Source: Psychroflexus salis (lineage in GTDB: Bacteria > Bacteroidota > Bacteroidia > Flavobacteriales > Flavobacteriaceae). Taken from it: 64,000 nucleotides of DNA. Below the pieces are notes generated by a model. It saw only the letters and a list, made by a program, of their open reading frames with translations. It did not search any database and had not been told where the DNA came from. The stretch lies in the NCBI RefSeq assembly GCF_014640175.1, contig NZ_BMGL01000003.1, positions 177,391 through 241,390 of the forward strand, in the 5' to 3' direction. The translations under genes and the position numbers were made by a program. Below are positions 63,806 through 64,000 of the stretch, piece after piece (position 1 is the first letter of the stretch; every line of letters starts with the position of its first letter).

Positions 63806-64000
63806 ATGATTGTTTCTTTTCGCTCGAAAGAGACTGAACAAATTTGGAATGGAAATCGAGTAAAGAAAATTCCGATTGATATTCAAAAAATTGGACGCCG
63901 AAAATTGAGAATGTTGAATAATTCACAAAACATAGCTGATTTGAGAATTCCGCCATCGAACCGACTTGAAAAGCTAAGCGGAAATTTAAGTGGATTTTAC
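63806..64000 (+). CDS. higB: Cassette 4: HigB/RelE-type toxin (5' part)
   Basis: 65 codons are visible before the window ends. MIVSFRSKETEQIWNGNRVK, then IDIQKIGRRKLRMLNNSQ and DLRIPPSNRLEKLSGN follow the HigB pattern closely (…RRKLRMI…LRIPPSNRLE.LKG). HigB enzymes cut mRNA on the ribosome. In this family the toxin gene comes first and a HigA antitoxin gene should follow outside the window. Addiction modules are a common integron cargo that stabilises arrays. Confidence 0.85.
   Translation, partial: MIVSFRSKETEQIWNGNRVKKIPIDIQKIGRRKLRMLNNSQNIADLRIPPSNRLEKLSGNLSGFY

Larger units (their letters stand above)
61544..64000 (+). mobile_element. Integron-like gene cassette array (three full cassettes and one partial)
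   Basis: Cassettes: 61544-62213, 62214-62901, 62902-63725 and 63726 to the window end. Each carries one gene on plus, 12-80 bp after the left junction and, in the three complete ones, 1-7 bp before its attC-like site. The first ten bases at each left junction (with the flanking G) are GTTGTACCGC, GTTGTACAAC, GTTGTAGCAC and GTTAGGCAAC, always followed by ATT. The left arm of each complete cassette's site is the exact reverse complement of its own start. This is the trace left by circular cassettes inserted at GTT cores. The array continues beyond the window. Confidence 0.82.

Noticed and set aside
63726..63956. Minus-strand open frame over the cassette 4 start
   Set aside because: It overlaps the promoter and the HigB gene on plus, which has clear family similarity.

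Overview
The window looks like chromosome from a marine or soil Flavobacteriaceae-type bacterium (Bacteroidota). The DNA is AT-rich. Promoters where visible fit the Bacteroidota TAnnTTTG -7 box. There are type IX secretion C-terminal domains (type A and type B), a BtuB plus BtuG-like cobalamin pair, DUF5686, DUF4212 and DUF3817 proteins, and FtsB/DivIC next to methylmalonyl-CoA mutase. No rRNA or tRNA was seen.

Layout. 1-9 kb: an S9 peptidase (cut by the window edge), a type B secreted protein, a YwqK-like protein, an M3 metallopeptidase lipoprotein, a DUF5686 outer-membrane protein and an Rrf2 regulator. 9.6-10.4 kb: a decaying antitoxin/PIN-toxin pair. 10.5-17 kb, minus strand: an SDR reductase, a DoxD-DoxA fusion, both methylmalonyl-CoA mutase subunits and an FtsB/DivIC protein. 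17-20.8 kb: a cobalamin riboswitch feeding a BtuB receptor, a BtuG-like propeller lipoprotein and a LOV-like PAS protein; methylmalonyl-CoA mutase next door is a B12 enzyme. 20.8-26.7 kb: glutamate synthase GltBD. 26.9-30 kb: an MFS remnant, a SulP transporter and an NMT1/THI5-like protein. 30-41.3 kb: an acetate uptake and activation cluster with an InsA-like regulator, porin, DUF4212, symporter, symporter-type sensor kinase, receiver-only regulator and a double-length acyl-CoA synthetase. 41.5-60 kb: mixed housekeeping genes (ald, tsaE, galE, ettA, nnr), a secreted nuclease, a FecCD/BtuCD-type ABC importer, a dead OmpA-type gene and a 14-copy 65/66-bp minisatellite.

The most notable region is 60.3-64.0 kb. 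A tyrosine recombinase is followed by a candidate promoter and then by back-to-back single-gene units separated by attC-like imperfect inverted repeats of about 140 bp. For all three complete units, the 10-nt left arm of the unit's own site is the exact reverse complement of the 10 nt at the unit's own 5' junction, and matches the next unit's start less well. That is what circular cassette intermediates of an integron produce. The recombinase, however, lacks an obvious IntI-specific insertion, carries a ~100-residue N-terminal extension, and reads in the same direction as the array. I read this as an integron of a non-canonical, Xer-like type. Its visible cargo is two small membrane proteins of unknown function, an S26 signal peptidase with a His in the general-base position, and a HigB toxin with its own promoter, cut by the window edge.
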